Source of the DNA: Comamonas sp. Y33R10-2
Lineage (GTDB): Bacteria; Pseudomonadota; Gammaproteobacteria; Burkholderiales; Burkholderiaceae_C
DNA: 64,000 bases
Direction: 5' to 3'
Assembly: GCF_019355935.1 (NCBI RefSeq)
Contig: NZ_CP079925.1
Coordinates: 682,001-746,000 of the forward strand
Shown here: positions 24,476-33,733 of the stretch, piece after piece
Layout of the letters: each line of letters starts with the position of its first letter
How positions within the stretch are numbered: position 1 is the first letter of the stretch
The notes under the pieces: model-generated
Databases searched by the model: none
Told to the model about the DNA's origin: nothing
What the model saw: the letters and a program-made list of their open reading frames with translations, nothing else
Translations under genes and position numbers: made by a program

Positions 24476-24967
24476 TTACAGCAGTTCATCGAGCGTGGGC
24501 TGGCGGCGCTGGCTGCCGCTATTGCTGCTGCTGCCAGAGAACTGGCCTTGTTCGTCCACCGTGACTCGCTCGCCGCCCTGGTCGTTGTCCACGCGGGTGA
24601 GCTGCAGGTCAAAGGCAATGCGGCGGGGCGTGCCGTCTTGGTAGTGCAGGGTGCCGGTTTCGTTGAGGCTTTCAATCACGTACTGACCAAAGACTTCGCC
24701 GGTGCCCGCCACCAGTGCATAGGGCTTGCCAATATCACCCATGGCGCGCAGCTCGGCCACGCTGGCGTAGGTGCCGATCAGCTCAGGGGCTACCCAGCCA
24801 CTGAGGCTGATAGTGTCGTCGCCCACGCCCACAAACTGGCGGGCGGCACGGGCACCCACACGGCTGCTGCTGGGGTGGCGCCAGCTGTTGCTGCGCTTGA
24901 GATCTTCATAGGCCAGCGTCTGCAGGCCGAAGATGAATTGGCCCAAGGCCATGAGGGTGCTGTTCAT
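24476..24967 (-). CDS. U: P2 gpU-like tail terminator protein
   Basis: 163 residues beginning MNSTLMALGQFIFGLQTLAY and containing FVGVGDDTISLSGWVAPELI and GQYVIESLNETGTLHYQDGT, all gpU-like. The C-terminal tail is Ser/Gln-rich. Sits between T and D as in P2. Confidence 0.92.
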   Translation of the reverse strand: MNSTLMALGQFIFGLQTLAYEDLKRSNSWRHPSSSRVGARAARQFVGVGDDTISLSGWVAPELIGTYASVAELRAMGDIGKPYALVAGTGEVFGQYVIESLNETGTLHYQDGTPRRIAFDLQLTRVDNDQGGERVTVDEQGQFSGSSSNSGSQRRQPTLDELL

Positions 24968-24977
24968 GGGGAGGCTT

Positions 24978-27716
24978 TCAGTTCAGGTCTTGCAGGGCGC
25001 TGCGGCGGCGGGCGCCCTTGGCGAGTTCGCGCTTGTCTAGCTCGGCGGCCACGGCGCGGGCAATGGCTTGCGGGTCCATGCCCGGTGCTGCCTGAATGGT
25101 GATGGAGTAAGTACCGCCCGCAGCCTGCACAGGGGAGGCTGCCGCTGCACGTGGGGCGATGGCCGTGCCGCCGCCCACTATGGGCGCCATGCCTGCGCCG
25201 ACCTCAGACGCTCCGGCACCCATGGGCACCATGGCACTGGCGGCCATGGCCAGAGCCGCGGCGCGCACGGCGGACTGGCCGCCCTCGATACCCAGCGCTG
25301 CGCCTTCGCTGATGAAGCCACCGTACTGGGTGAAGACCCGGCTGGGGCTGTTGATGCCCAGCTTTTCTTTAAACCAGCCTGCAGCACTGGTAGCGGCATT
25401 GACGACGGTGTCGCGCAGTGCGCCCAGCTTGTTGGTGATGCCGCCGATCAGGCCGTCAATGATCCAGCCACCAAAGCTGCTGAACATGGTGGCCATGCCC
25501 TGCCAGGCCATGCTGGCTGTGGTTAGAATCAGGGTCCAGATGCCCGAGAGTGTGGCCATGAACCCGGTCCACAGCCCGGTGGCGGTGGTGGTGATGGCCA
25601 GCCAAGCGGCATCAGAGAGCATGGCCAGTTGCTGAAGCGTGCCCATGAACAGGTTGACGAGCATGGACCAGATGGCACCAAGCATCCCGGTGAAGCCCTG
25701 CCACAGCATTGCACCGCCACTGACCATGCGGTTCCAGATGCCCGTCACAAAGCTGCTCAGATCTTCCCATAGCAACTTGGCACCGCCCACAATGCCTTCC
25801 CAGTTGCTGTAAACCATCCAGCCAGCAGTCATCAGCAGACCAATCGGCCCCAGCATGCGCAAGAAGCCCAGTGCAAGTCTTGCCAGCAGTGGCAGCACAC
25901 GGGCCGCACCCGTGGCCATGCCGCCAAACCCGCCGCCTGCAGCAACCCCAGCCAGCTTGGCCAGCATCAGCCGCACCAGAAAGCCCTTGGCCAGGATGAG
26001 GCCCAGAGGGATTAACAGGGCACCTGTGGCCGTCAAAAATGCCGCCAAGCCCAGTGCTCCCATACCCAGCCAACGCACCAATTGCTGGTTTTCCTGAACC
26101 CATTTGTTGAAGCCGCCACTTGCTTCGCCCAGCCAGTTGACCAGAACCTTCAAATCCGGCGCCATGGCACTACCCACGCTGGCCAGCGCGTTGGTGGCCG
26201 AGCCTTGGGCAGCCTCCACCACGTTGCTGAAGGTTCCCAACTGCTCGTCTACGCGCTTTTGCAGGTTGGCCTGGTCGCCCATCTTGGCTGCGATCTCTTC
26301 ATAGCCAGCCTTGCCCTTGTCCATCATTGTGTTGAGTACTTGCAGGGTTTCGGCATCATCACCAAACAGCTGCTTCATCACCGAAGTTTTGAGCACGGCG
26401 TTGTCGCCTAGGCCATTGAGCTTGTCGAGCTGGGCAAAGAGGTTGTCCATGCCCAGAAACTCGCCTTTCTTGCCGGTGAACTTCAGGTTGAAACCGGCCT
26501 TGGCGTCTTTGAGCAGATCATTGGCCTTGTCCAGCTTTTTCGCATCCAAGCCACCCTGGAACACTTTGCGGATGGCATTGCCTGCAGATTCGCCAGCCAT
26601 GCCTGTCTGGTCCATCATCACCAGCAGCGGCGCCATGCTGTTGGCAAACTCCAGCCCTTCCTGGCGCGCGATGGACATGATGGGTGATAGCTTGCTGAAG
26701 CCTTGCAGCATGTTGCCGCTGTCAACGCCCAGATAGTGGGTGCGCTGGATGGTGTCCATCAGGCCCAGCATGTCCTTTTCACTGGTGCGAGTGGAGTCCT
26801 GCATTTTTGCCGCGAACTCTGCCGCTTCCGTGACGGGCATTTGCAGCTGCACACCCAGCAGTGCCGCCGCTTCACCTGTGCCACCCAGAATGCTCTGGGC
26901 TGACAAACCTTGGCGACGCAGCATGGTCATCATCTCGATGAAGTCTGCAGTGGTACCCGGCAGACGGTCGCCCAGCTTTGTGGCCAGTGCGTTGATTTTT
27001 TGAAACTCCTCCGGCACCGATCCATCGGCCTTCATCATGCTGGCCTTGAGCTGAGTGGTGGCGTTTTCCTGCGGGCCATATGCACCCATGGCTGCTGATA
27101 CCGGACGGGCTACCTGCTTGCCTGCATAGATTGAGGCTGCACCAGCCACAGCCATGCCGCCGCCAATGGCCGCAGCCTTAGCTGACTGCTGCTGAATCCT
27201 GGCCAGCTTGCGCTGCTCATCGCCCTGGCGCTTCAGTGCTTCTGACTGAGATTGAATTTTGGCTGTGGTGCTGGCAATGCTGGCACGCAGTTGCTGGTCG
27301 TGGCTGGCAAGGTTCTTGGTGCTGATGCCTGCCTCGCCTAGCTTGTCACGCAACTGCTGCAGCCGCTGGCGCTCGGCATTGAACTGGGCGCCTAACTTAC
27401 CGGCTTCGGTTCGCGCAGCTGCGAACTGTGCGGCCATGGCCTTGGTGGGTGGGCCTGCGCTGCCCATGGTGGTGGCCAATTGCTTGACCTGGGCATTGGC
27501 CGCTTTGAGTTTGGCTTCGGTTTCGCTCAGGCCCTTGCGGGCTTCGGTGAAACGACCCACGGTTTTCTGGGTTTCGTTCAGTTGCTTGAGCTGTTCGCGT
27601 GCGGCCTTGAGGGTGGCCGCTGTTTCTTTGCTGCCCTGGCTGATGCGCTTGAGCGGGGCCAAGGCCCGGTCTGCCAGATCGAGCATGACGCGCAGGCGCA
27701 TGTTTTGTTCAGCCAT
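24978..27716 (-). CDS. T: Tail tape-measure protein (gpT-like)
   Basis: 912 residues. Residues about 10-190 form long coiled coils (KAAREQLKQLNETQKTVGRF); 190-560 is the TP901-type tape-measure core; hydrophobic segments lie about 555-640; the C-terminus contains KLGINSPSRVFTQYGGFISE, a motif common to tape measures. It sets tail length and probably aids DNA entry. It starts 3 bases after the E' stop. Confidence 0.93.
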   Translation of the reverse strand: MAEQNMRLRVMLDLADRALAPLKRISQGSKETAATLKAAREQLKQLNETQKTVGRFTEARKGLSETEAKLKAANAQVKQLATTMGSAGPPTKAMAAQFAAARTEAGKLGAQFNAERQRLQQLRDKLGEAGISTKNLASHDQQLRASIASTTAKIQSQSEALKRQGDEQRKLARIQQQSAKAAAIGGGMAVAGAASIYAGKQVARPVSAAMGAYGPQENATTQLKASMMKADGSVPEEFQKINALATKLGDRLPGTTADFIEMMTMLRRQGLSAQSILGGTGEAAALLGVQLQMPVTEAAEFAAKMQDSTRTSEKDMLGLMDTIQRTHYLGVDSGNMLQGFSKLSPIMSIARQEGLEFANSMAPLLVMMDQTGMAGESAGNAIRKVFQGGLDAKKLDKANDLLKDAKAGFNLKFTGKKGEFLGMDNLFAQLDKLNGLGDNAVLKTSVMKQLFGDDAETLQVLNTMMDKGKAGYEEIAAKMGDQANLQKRVDEQLGTFSNVVEAAQGSATNALASVGSAMAPDLKVLVNWLGEASGGFNKWVQENQQLVRWLGMGALGLAAFLTATGALLIPLGLILAKGFLVRLMLAKLAGVAAGGGFGGMATGAARVLPLLARLALGFLRMLGPIGLLMTAGWMVYSNWEGIVGGAKLLWEDLSSFVTGIWNRMVSGGAMLWQGFTGMLGAIWSMLVNLFMGTLQQLAMLSDAAWLAITTTATGLWTGFMATLSGIWTLILTTASMAWQGMATMFSSFGGWIIDGLIGGITNKLGALRDTVVNAATSAAGWFKEKLGINSPSRVFTQYGGFISEGAALGIEGGQSAVRAAALAMAASAMVPMGAGASEVGAGMAPIVGGGTAIAPRAAAASPVQAAGGTYSITIQAAPGMDPQAIARAVAAELDKRELAKGARRRSALQDLN

Positions 27717-27719
27717 GGT

Positions 27720-27905
27720 CTATTTCTCGGGTGGTGCGTTGAGTTGGTTGTGCAGCGCCACGGCCCGCTCGCGCCAGTCCATGAGTTCATCAAGGCTCAT
27801 GGGCCAGAGCTCGCTGGGCGGCCAGTGGAAGATGAGGGCGATGGTGGCAATAGCGTCTTCTACTCGCTCTGGAAGTCCGCGCGATCCGCCTTGGGAATCA
27901 AAAAA
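27720..27905 (-). CDS. E': gpE' extension reached by programmed -1 frameshift from gpE
   Basis: The minus strand carries T-TTT-TTG at 27905-27899 near the end of gpE, in the correct phase. A -1 shift there opens a frame that runs to TAG at 27722-27720 and ends ALIFHWPPSELWPMSLDELM, then WRERAVALHNQLNAPPEK. This matches P2 gpE' in pattern (IFHWPPSEL). P2 uses the same slippery heptamer to make the E+E' tail chaperone. Confidence 0.88.
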   Translation of the reverse strand, partial: FFDSQGGSRGLPERVEDAIATIALIFHWPPSELWPMSLDELMDWRERAVALHNQLNAPPEK

Positions 27906-28171
27906 CTGTTCACCGCAGTTCCCAGTGCGACGAGATCGGCAGGGTCAATGGTTTGCACCACCTGTTTGTTAAGCATGGGCTCGGTGACGCGGGGCAGGAT
28001 GGTCTGGATAGCCTCGGTCTGCAGGCGCAGCAAATCTGTGAGAGCCAAGCCACGCAGAGCGCCAGTGCTGGGTTTGCGCACCTGCACCTCAGTGGCGATT
28101 TTGTCCCCCGGCAGGTTGAGGGGGTAGTCGAGGGTGACGGTTTTGGTGTTGTCGTTGGCAGTGGTTGTCAT
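27860..28171 (-). CDS. E: Tail assembly chaperone gpE
   Basis: 103 residues: VTLDYPLNLPGDKIATEVQV, ALRGLALTDLLRLQTEAIQT and a C-terminus DLVALGTAVNSFLIPKADRA. Zero-frame product of the E/E' pair that surrounds the tape measure during tail assembly. The slippery site is 11-12 codons before its stop. Confidence 0.9.
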   Translation of the reverse strand: MTTTANDNTKTVTLDYPLNLPGDKIATEVQVRKPSTGALRGLALTDLLRLQTEAIQTILPRVTEPMLNKQVVQTIDPADLVALGTAVNSFLIPKADRADFQSE

Positions 28172-28252
28172 GGTGTGGGCTTCGGCGGGAAGGTGGATGG
28201 ACGTTGAGTAGCAGGCGGGCGAGCCGCCTGCGGTGGCATAGGCCGTCGTGGC

Positions 28253-28762
28253 TTAGATGCCCAGCAACTGGCGCACGGTGGCCAGCAGGTCGGAGCCGCC
28301 GACTTTTTCAATCATGTTGATGGCGTCGATTTCGATGATTTCTTCACCGTCGATGACCAGGCGGTAGTAGTTCAGGGCCATCTTGGCTTTGAATTCGGTG
28401 GCGTCACCGGCCTTGGCCGAGCCGGGGTCAATCTCTTCCCAGCGGCCACGCATGAAGATTTCCACCCCCATGTAGTCGCCGGTGTCGTCGCGCTGCACCG
28501 CACCGGCAAAGCGCCAGAGCAGGCCATCGACCTTGGCATTACCGAACTGGCGCAGCACGTCACGCAGCCAGCCACCGGCAGTTAGCTCGGACTCCATAGC
28601 TTCCATGCCGTGGTCGGTCTTGACGGGCATGAGCATGCCGCCGCTGCGAAACTCTTCCATCTTGCGGGTGAGTTTGGGCAGCGCAATTTCGGTGACTTCG
28701 CCGACGTAGCTGGTGCCTTCGATAAAGGCGTTGAAGTGTTTGAGGATCTGGGGCATTCCCAT
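28253..28762 (-). CDS. FII: Major tail tube protein gpFII
   Basis: 169 residues beginning MGMPQILKHFNAFIEGTSYV, with VTEIALPKLTRKMEEFRSGG and MALNYYRLVIDGEEIIEIDA, all typical of P2 tail tube. GGAGAAACGACC precedes the ATG. Directly downstream of the sheath gene. Confidence 0.94.
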   Translation of the reverse strand: MGMPQILKHFNAFIEGTSYVGEVTEIALPKLTRKMEEFRSGGMLMPVKTDHGMEAMESELTAGGWLRDVLRQFGNAKVDGLLWRFAGAVQRDDTGDYMGVEIFMRGRWEEIDPGSAKAGDATEFKAKMALNYYRLVIDGEEIIEIDAINMIEKVGGSDLLATVRQLLGI

Positions 28763-28799
28763 GGTCGTTTCTCCTGTGGTTCAGTGAGTGTGGGAAGGC

Positions 28800-29993
28800 T
28801 CAGACGCCGGTCTGCACGCGCTGGGCGAAGTCCGCGTAATAGCGGTCGGTGATGCGTTGCTGGAACATGAGGTCTTCCAGCGGGGGTACGGGCGTGTAGT
28901 CGTAATCGATGACCAGCTGGCCTTCTTTGAGGGTGCTGGATTCGTTGAAGCTTTCGTCATACCAAGCACTGCCGCCGAGGATGTATCCGCGCGTGGTCAG
29001 CTCGCGGAACTTGGCGTTCACGCCTTCGAGGATGTCTTTGACCAGGCTGGGGTGCAGGGGTTTGTCCACGGCCCACATATGCGCTTCGGCAATGGAGTCG
29101 GCCAGCACATGGGCCGTACGGGTGGCGCTTTCAAAGCTGAACAGCGGCTCGTCCGAGCAGGTGCGCGAGCCCCAGAAGCGAAAGCCGTCGCGGTTGACCA
29201 GCGTGGTGATCTTGTTCTGGTTGAGCAGGCCAGCATCGGTGGCCGGGTTCTGCAGGTCCCAATAGATGGCGGGGTTGATGCCAGTGACACCATTGACGGC
29301 GACGTTGGACAGGGTCTTGTGCCAGCCTGTGTCCATGTCGATCTTGGCGCGCAGGCCCAGCGCATAGGCCTCGGTGTAGGCGTTGACGGTGGTGTTGGTG
29401 GCCGTGTCCCAGCGCTCGAAGTCGGCATGGATGAGCATGAGCTCGCGGGCCGAGAAGCTGTTGCGGTAGGTGATGGCATCAGCCACAGACTGCTTGTAGG
29501 TGCCGCAGTACGCCATAGCGCGCAACTGCTGGGCCAAGTCCTGAAAGGCGGTAGCCACGGGCTGGGTGGAGAGGCCGGGAGCTCCCAAAATGCGGGGCTT
29601 GACGCCGAGCTTGGCAGGGGCCGAGAGCAGTGCCTTCATGCCGGTGTAGCTGCCGTCGCTGAGCGTGGTGCCGATGAGATTGCTGGTGAGGTCGGCTTGC
29701 TTTTCCAGCTCTGTTTCGCCCATGCCATCAGGAACGCGCACGACCACAGTAACAGGCAGGCACTGCGAGGCAATAGCGTCGAGGCTTGCCGCCAGCGTGC
29801 CCTTGGTGCCCGCCTTGCCAATGGCGGCGCGCACATTGGTGATGAGCACGGGCGTGTCGTAGGGGAAGGTGGCTGCATCCGCGTCTTCAGCGGTGACAAC
29901 CAGACCAACGATTGCGGTGGAGACGGTCTTGATGGTGCGGGCGCCCGTGGTCAGTTCAATGACACGGACGCCGTGGTGGTATTCGGTGGACAT
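28800..29993 (-). CDS. FI: Tail sheath protein gpFI
   Basis: 397 residues from ATG 29993 (MSTEYHHGVRVIELTTGART), the family's usual start; a TTG at 30038 is possible but adds a non-family leader. Core segments VVTAEDADAATFPYDTPVLI, FWGSRTCSDEPLFSFESATR and DYDYTPVPPLEDLMFQQRIT are conserved contractile-sheath features. It contracts to drive the tube through the envelope. Confidence 0.93.
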   Translation of the reverse strand: MSTEYHHGVRVIELTTGARTIKTVSTAIVGLVVTAEDADAATFPYDTPVLITNVRAAIGKAGTKGTLAASLDAIASQCLPVTVVVRVPDGMGETELEKQADLTSNLIGTTLSDGSYTGMKALLSAPAKLGVKPRILGAPGLSTQPVATAFQDLAQQLRAMAYCGTYKQSVADAITYRNSFSARELMLIHADFERWDTATNTTVNAYTEAYALGLRAKIDMDTGWHKTLSNVAVNGVTGINPAIYWDLQNPATDAGLLNQNKITTLVNRDGFRFWGSRTCSDEPLFSFESATRTAHVLADSIAEAHMWAVDKPLHPSLVKDILEGVNAKFRELTTRGYILGGSAWYDESFNESSTLKEGQLVIDYDYTPVPPLEDLMFQQRITDRYYADFAQRVQTGV

Positions 29994-30104
29994 GGGCGCT
30001 TGAGGGGTGGAAGTTGGCGACACATCAAGTGTTCCCAACCCCTCGTGCGCGCGCCAGCTTGGGGTGCTGTGGCGGCGGTGGCTACATCAGCCAGTGCCGT
30101 ATTG

Positions 30105-30548
30105 CTACACCTGCACGGTCACTGCATAGCTGAATAGGGCGTCCAGATCTTCATCAGACAGCTGCAGTAGCTGTGCCATGGCCAACATTGTCGGGCTGCC
30201 GCGCTCCCAGATGGTTGCGCGTTGGTAGCCGATGCGGGCGGTGTACTGCTGCACCGGGTCGGGAATCTGCGCGATGGCATCAAGCACATGATCTTCGGTG
30301 ATTTGCTTGAGAGCGAAGAGTGCTACCAAGCCTTGGGCGGGGGAGCAAGCGCTTGGCATTACCGCTTCAATTACAACGAAAACGGCAATGGGGTAGCCGT
30401 CTGGATCTGCTTGAATTCTGTGTCCTAGCGATTGCAGAGTTTGCAGCGATGCGTGCTCAGCATCACTGATTTCAACCGCATCTGCAGGTATGTCGTGGCC
30501 GTGAATGACGGGATCATAGAAACCGCCCGTAATCTTTGAGTAGAACAT
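30105..30548 (-). CDS. Tail fibre assembly / tip protein (gpG position)
   Basis: 147 residues. The N-terminus (MFYSKITGGFYDPVIHGHDI, PADAVEISDAEHASL) is the usual tail-fibre-assembly-type start; the C-terminus (YQRATIWERGSPTMLAMAQL) is a small DUF-like helix bundle. Directly downstream of the fibre gene, as gpG is in P2. Either an assembly chaperone or a tip protein. Confidence 0.8.
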   Translation of the reverse strand: MFYSKITGGFYDPVIHGHDIPADAVEISDAEHASLQTLQSLGHRIQADPDGYPIAVFVVIEAVMPSACSPAQGLVALFALKQITEDHVLDAIAQIPDPVQQYTARIGYQRATIWERGSPTMLAMAQLLQLSDEDLDALFSYAVTVQV

Positions 30549-30560
30549 GCTTGCCTGCCT

Positions 30561-31988
30561 TTAGTAACCCATAGCGATGTAGCGCATATTGATGGCCGAA
30601 ACAGGGGAGAAGAAGGCCGCAGACACTATGCGAAAGCCTGTTGTTGAGAGGTTTTCGCTGGAAGCATTGACACCACCCAACACTGGCGAATTCGCCAATG
30701 TCAATGAGACAGTAGTGCAGCCGCCGGTAAATGCGATGGGAAATGTGATGTCTGTATTGCTGTTGGTGTTGCTGCCGGGTGTGATTTGCACAGTTCCCCA
30801 TTGAATGAGAAAGCCGCCCAGCCATGAGGGAAACTTGAGGTAACCATTCGTGGCGAAAGACACGGCAAAACCAAATCGCAGCTTTTTTGGAGTGACGATG
30901 CGAGTGTCGTCAGCTGCTGCATCAACTTCTACCTGCGTTGCGATTTCAGAAACGCCCGCCACGACTTCGGTGGCTGCGGCGACTTGGTGGGTATGCGATG
31001 AGCCACTGGCCGTGTTGGTTGTTGATCCACTGACAGTTGAAGGCACACCCACGGCGACTTGATTACCAATAACGGTCATTCCTGCGCCCGCAGTAACGGT
31101 GCCAGCCCCCGCGAACTGAGTCCATGTAACCGACGTAATGCCCAGTGAGCCTCCCGCATTGATGGTGCAGACCCAGCCCGTGTCTGCATTGACCGTGCCT
31201 TCCTCGATAAAGCAGAAGGCGCTGATCAGCTCCTGCCAAGTGTCGGCGTCTGAAGGGCGGGTCCATGCGCCAGCGACGGCGATATAGATACCGTTCTGGC
31301 TGGCGGTTGTCTGTGCTTTGACCAGCACGCGGTCGCCAGCGACAAGAACAACACCGTCGATGGTTTGCAGTCCGGACAGAGTGATGTTGCCAGTCGTCGC
31401 GGCATGTGCTGACTGCTTGACCTGAATGCCCGAGGCCATGTTGTCCACGTACTGCTTGGTGGCGGCTTCCATGGCATTGACGGGGTCGGCCACCATGAGG
31501 GCCTGCGCAAATGTGGGCTTGATGGTGGGGCCACTGGCATCAGTGATGCCATAGCCTCCAAGCGTTGTGGGTTTGCCTGTAGTGATCTTGCTCCAGTCCA
31601 GTGCAGGAATGTCGGCCTCCGTCTGCACCGTACCTGCCGTGACGCGGCCCTTGGCATCCACAGTCACTTTGGAGTAAGAGCCAGCGGCCACGCCAGAGTT
31701 GGCCAGCGTCATGGCAGCAGTGACATTGCCGCTGCCGTTGGCTGTGACGGTCCAGCTTCCATCCCCCGTCATGGAGATGCTTCGCGCTGTGGCCCAAGTG
31801 TCGGCCTTACCCGCAGGCGTAGCGCCGCTGGCCAGTGCATCGGTAATGCCCTTGAGGTAGACGGTGCGGTTGGCTAGTTGCTTGGCTTGTTTGTTGTCGA
31901 CCCCCTCGGGGCCGCCAATGACGGGGTCGGTGGTTTCGAGTTGATAAACCCCCGCCTCCCAGACGGAGCTTTCAGGAAGATTTGCCAT
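30561..31988 (-). CDS. H: Tail fibre protein (gpH-like)
   Basis: 475 residues. The N-terminus (MANLPESSVWEAGVYQLETT, GPEGVDNKQAKQLANRTVYL) is the baseplate-binding fibre domain common in P2-like phages. The middle holds repeated VTAGAGMTV / SGLQTIDGV-type beta repeats. The C-terminus (GGFLIQWGTVQITPGSNTNS, ending MRYIAMGY) is a receptor-binding tip of the GW-I-N type. Starts on the stop codon of I. Confidence 0.9.
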   Translation of the reverse strand: MANLPESSVWEAGVYQLETTDPVIGGPEGVDNKQAKQLANRTVYLKGITDALASGATPAGKADTWATARSISMTGDGSWTVTANGSGNVTAAMTLANSGVAAGSYSKVTVDAKGRVTAGTVQTEADIPALDWSKITTGKPTTLGGYGITDASGPTIKPTFAQALMVADPVNAMEAATKQYVDNMASGIQVKQSAHAATTGNITLSGLQTIDGVVLVAGDRVLVKAQTTASQNGIYIAVAGAWTRPSDADTWQELISAFCFIEEGTVNADTGWVCTINAGGSLGITSVTWTQFAGAGTVTAGAGMTVIGNQVAVGVPSTVSGSTTNTASGSSHTHQVAAATEVVAGVSEIATQVEVDAAADDTRIVTPKKLRFGFAVSFATNGYLKFPSWLGGFLIQWGTVQITPGSNTNSNTDITFPIAFTGGCTTVSLTLANSPVLGGVNASSENLSTTGFRIVSAAFFSPVSAINMRYIAMGY

Positions 31989-32551
31989 CAGGCTGTACCT
32001 CGGTTGTATTGGCCGTTGCGGCGGATGGCCCCGTTATGACTGTTGACGGCGGCTTGGTATTCCAGCCCCGCCAATTGGCAACGGGCTGGGGCATAGGCGT
32101 CTAGCAGGTCACGCAGCTTGGCGGCCTGATCGTTGGTGATGGGTTGAGAAAGGATGACCCGGTAGCGCGGCCAGGCATTGCCGTCGCCATGAACATAGAG
32201 CCCGTCGCGGCGAATGCTGCCGTTGCGCACGCGGCCTGCCAGACCTTCGATCAGTTCGACTTCGCCAAGATTGAGGCGGCGCACCACTTCACGAATGGCC
32301 CACGGAGTGCCTTTTTTCTTATGCAGGTTGGCTGATGCCGCCACGATGGAGCGTTGCTGGGCCTCAGTCCACGCCGGGTCCCAGTCATCCACACTCCACG
32401 CCCAAGCCAGCCAGGGCAACAGTTCAAACGGGCAGGTCTGCGGGTTCCACAGGCGGCGGATTTCTTCGGGCTTGTGCGGCATGACACAAGCCTTGCTCAA
32501 GGCGCGCTCCAGTGGCGTGGCATTGGGTGGCAGCAAGGAGAGATCAGACAT
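31988..32551 (-). CDS. I: Baseplate protein gpI
   Basis: 187 residues: SLLPPNATPLERALSKA, LWNPQTCPFELLPWLAWAWS and VDDWDPAWTEAQQRSIVAAS are gpI signatures. Overlaps J by 8 bases and H by one. Confidence 0.93.
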   Translation of the reverse strand: MSDLSLLPPNATPLERALSKACVMPHKPEEIRRLWNPQTCPFELLPWLAWAWSVDDWDPAWTEAQQRSIVAASANLHKKKGTPWAIREVVRRLNLGEVELIEGLAGRVRNGSIRRDGLYVHGDGNAWPRYRVILSQPITNDQAAKLRDLLDAYAPARCQLAGLEYQAAVNSHNGAIRRNGQYNRGTA

Positions 32552-33392
32552 AGGTGGCCTCTGCTAGTTGCAGATCGATACCGGTGCAGTAGCCCACTTG
32601 GTGGCTGTCAATCACAACATCTGCAGCAGGGCTGGTGAGCATGACGTTTTGCACGCCCTGCACATGCAGGGCCGCATAGATGCCGCTGCGCGTGATGTCA
32701 TAGCCCAGCTTTCTGCAGCTTTCGATGTAGGTGGCAATGGCAGCCTGGGCGCTTTGCAGCACAGTGCCCATGGATGGGCCGGGATAGGCCCGCAGCTGCG
32801 CGGCAATGGCGTAATTGACGACCTGAACAGAGACGGTCTCTACCGTGTCGCACAAGGGCCGCACATCCTCTGCACTGAGAGCCGCTTGCACGGCCTGCAG
32901 CAAATCAGCAGGGGCTGAGCCATTGCCGTCAGCGCTTAAAACGACCATGCGCACTGTGCCGGGGATGGGTGTCAGCGCATTGGCATCGAGGACCCGCGCA
33001 TCGGCAGACAAGGCATGAAACACGTAGCTGCCACGGCTGCCTGCAACCGTCAGACCTTCAAACGCCATCTGGGCGCGGCGGCGCAACTGATCGTTGTCTT
33101 CCCCTTCAAGTCGCTCCACGCCGTTGTTCGCAGCCACCTGATCCAGATCTGGACCCACGGCATAGGCCAGCATGACAGCATGGGCGCTGTCGTTGATGTG
33201 GGCCTGCATATTGATGCTTTCATAGGCCCAGCGCTGCAGAAGCTTGGTGACGGGCTCGGACTCGAGCTGGAGTACATCAGCCAGCTCTGGCATATCGGTC
33301 AGCACCAAGTTTTTGATGCGAACCAACTCGGCTTCAAAGTCCAGCGGTTGCACCACATTGGGTGCAGGCAGTTGCGACAGGTCGACGCTCAT
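32544..33392 (-). CDS. J: Baseplate wedge protein gpJ
   Basis: 282 residues with MSVDLSQLPAPNVVQPLDFE, RRAQMAFEGLTVAGSRGSYV and FHALSADARVLDANALTPIP, typical of gpJ/Mu gp47-like baseplate proteins. ATGA overlap with W. Confidence 0.93.
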   Translation of the reverse strand: MSVDLSQLPAPNVVQPLDFEAELVRIKNLVLTDMPELADVLQLESEPVTKLLQRWAYESINMQAHINDSAHAVMLAYAVGPDLDQVAANNGVERLEGEDNDQLRRRAQMAFEGLTVAGSRGSYVFHALSADARVLDANALTPIPGTVRMVVLSADGNGSAPADLLQAVQAALSAEDVRPLCDTVETVSVQVVNYAIAAQLRAYPGPSMGTVLQSAQAAIATYIESCRKLGYDITRSGIYAALHVQGVQNVMLTSPAADVVIDSHQVGYCTGIDLQLAEATYV

Positions 33393-33733
33393 GCGGCGCC
33401 TCGCAGTTGAAGGGCTGTTGAGATGCCCAGCGCCTGTCCCGTGGGGCGATGCTCACCTTCAATGGTCAGGATGGCCTGACCCGGCTGCTCACCGGACTGC
33501 AGCCCAATGCGGGTGACGCGCAGGCGCGGCTCCCAGTTCATCAGGGCGCTGGCAATGGCGGCGTAGCAGCGCAGGCGTGTGGCGGGGTTGTCGGGGGCAT
33601 CGATCAGACCCGGCAGCAGGCTGCCATAGGTGCGCCGCTCCAGCCTTGAGCCCAGCGGGGTGGTGAGGATGTCGGCAATAGATTGCTTGAGGTGATCCAC
33701 ACCTGTGATGCGCTTGCCGGTGGTGCGATTCAT
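33389..33733 (-). CDS. W: Baseplate wedge protein gpW
   Basis: 114 residues (GVDHLKQSIADILTTPLGSR, LERRTYGSLLPGLIDAPDN) of the gp25-like/gpW baseplate lysozyme-fold family. Shares one base with the stop of V. Confidence 0.93.
   Translation of the reverse strand: MNRTTGKRITGVDHLKQSIADILTTPLGSRLERRTYGSLLPGLIDAPDNPATRLRCYAAIASALMNWEPRLRVTRIGLQSGEQPGQAILTIEGEHRPTGQALGISTALQLRGAA

Noticed and set aside
28788..30137. 449-codon plus-strand frame opposite the sheath gene
   Set aside because: Reverse of gpFI, with shadow composition.
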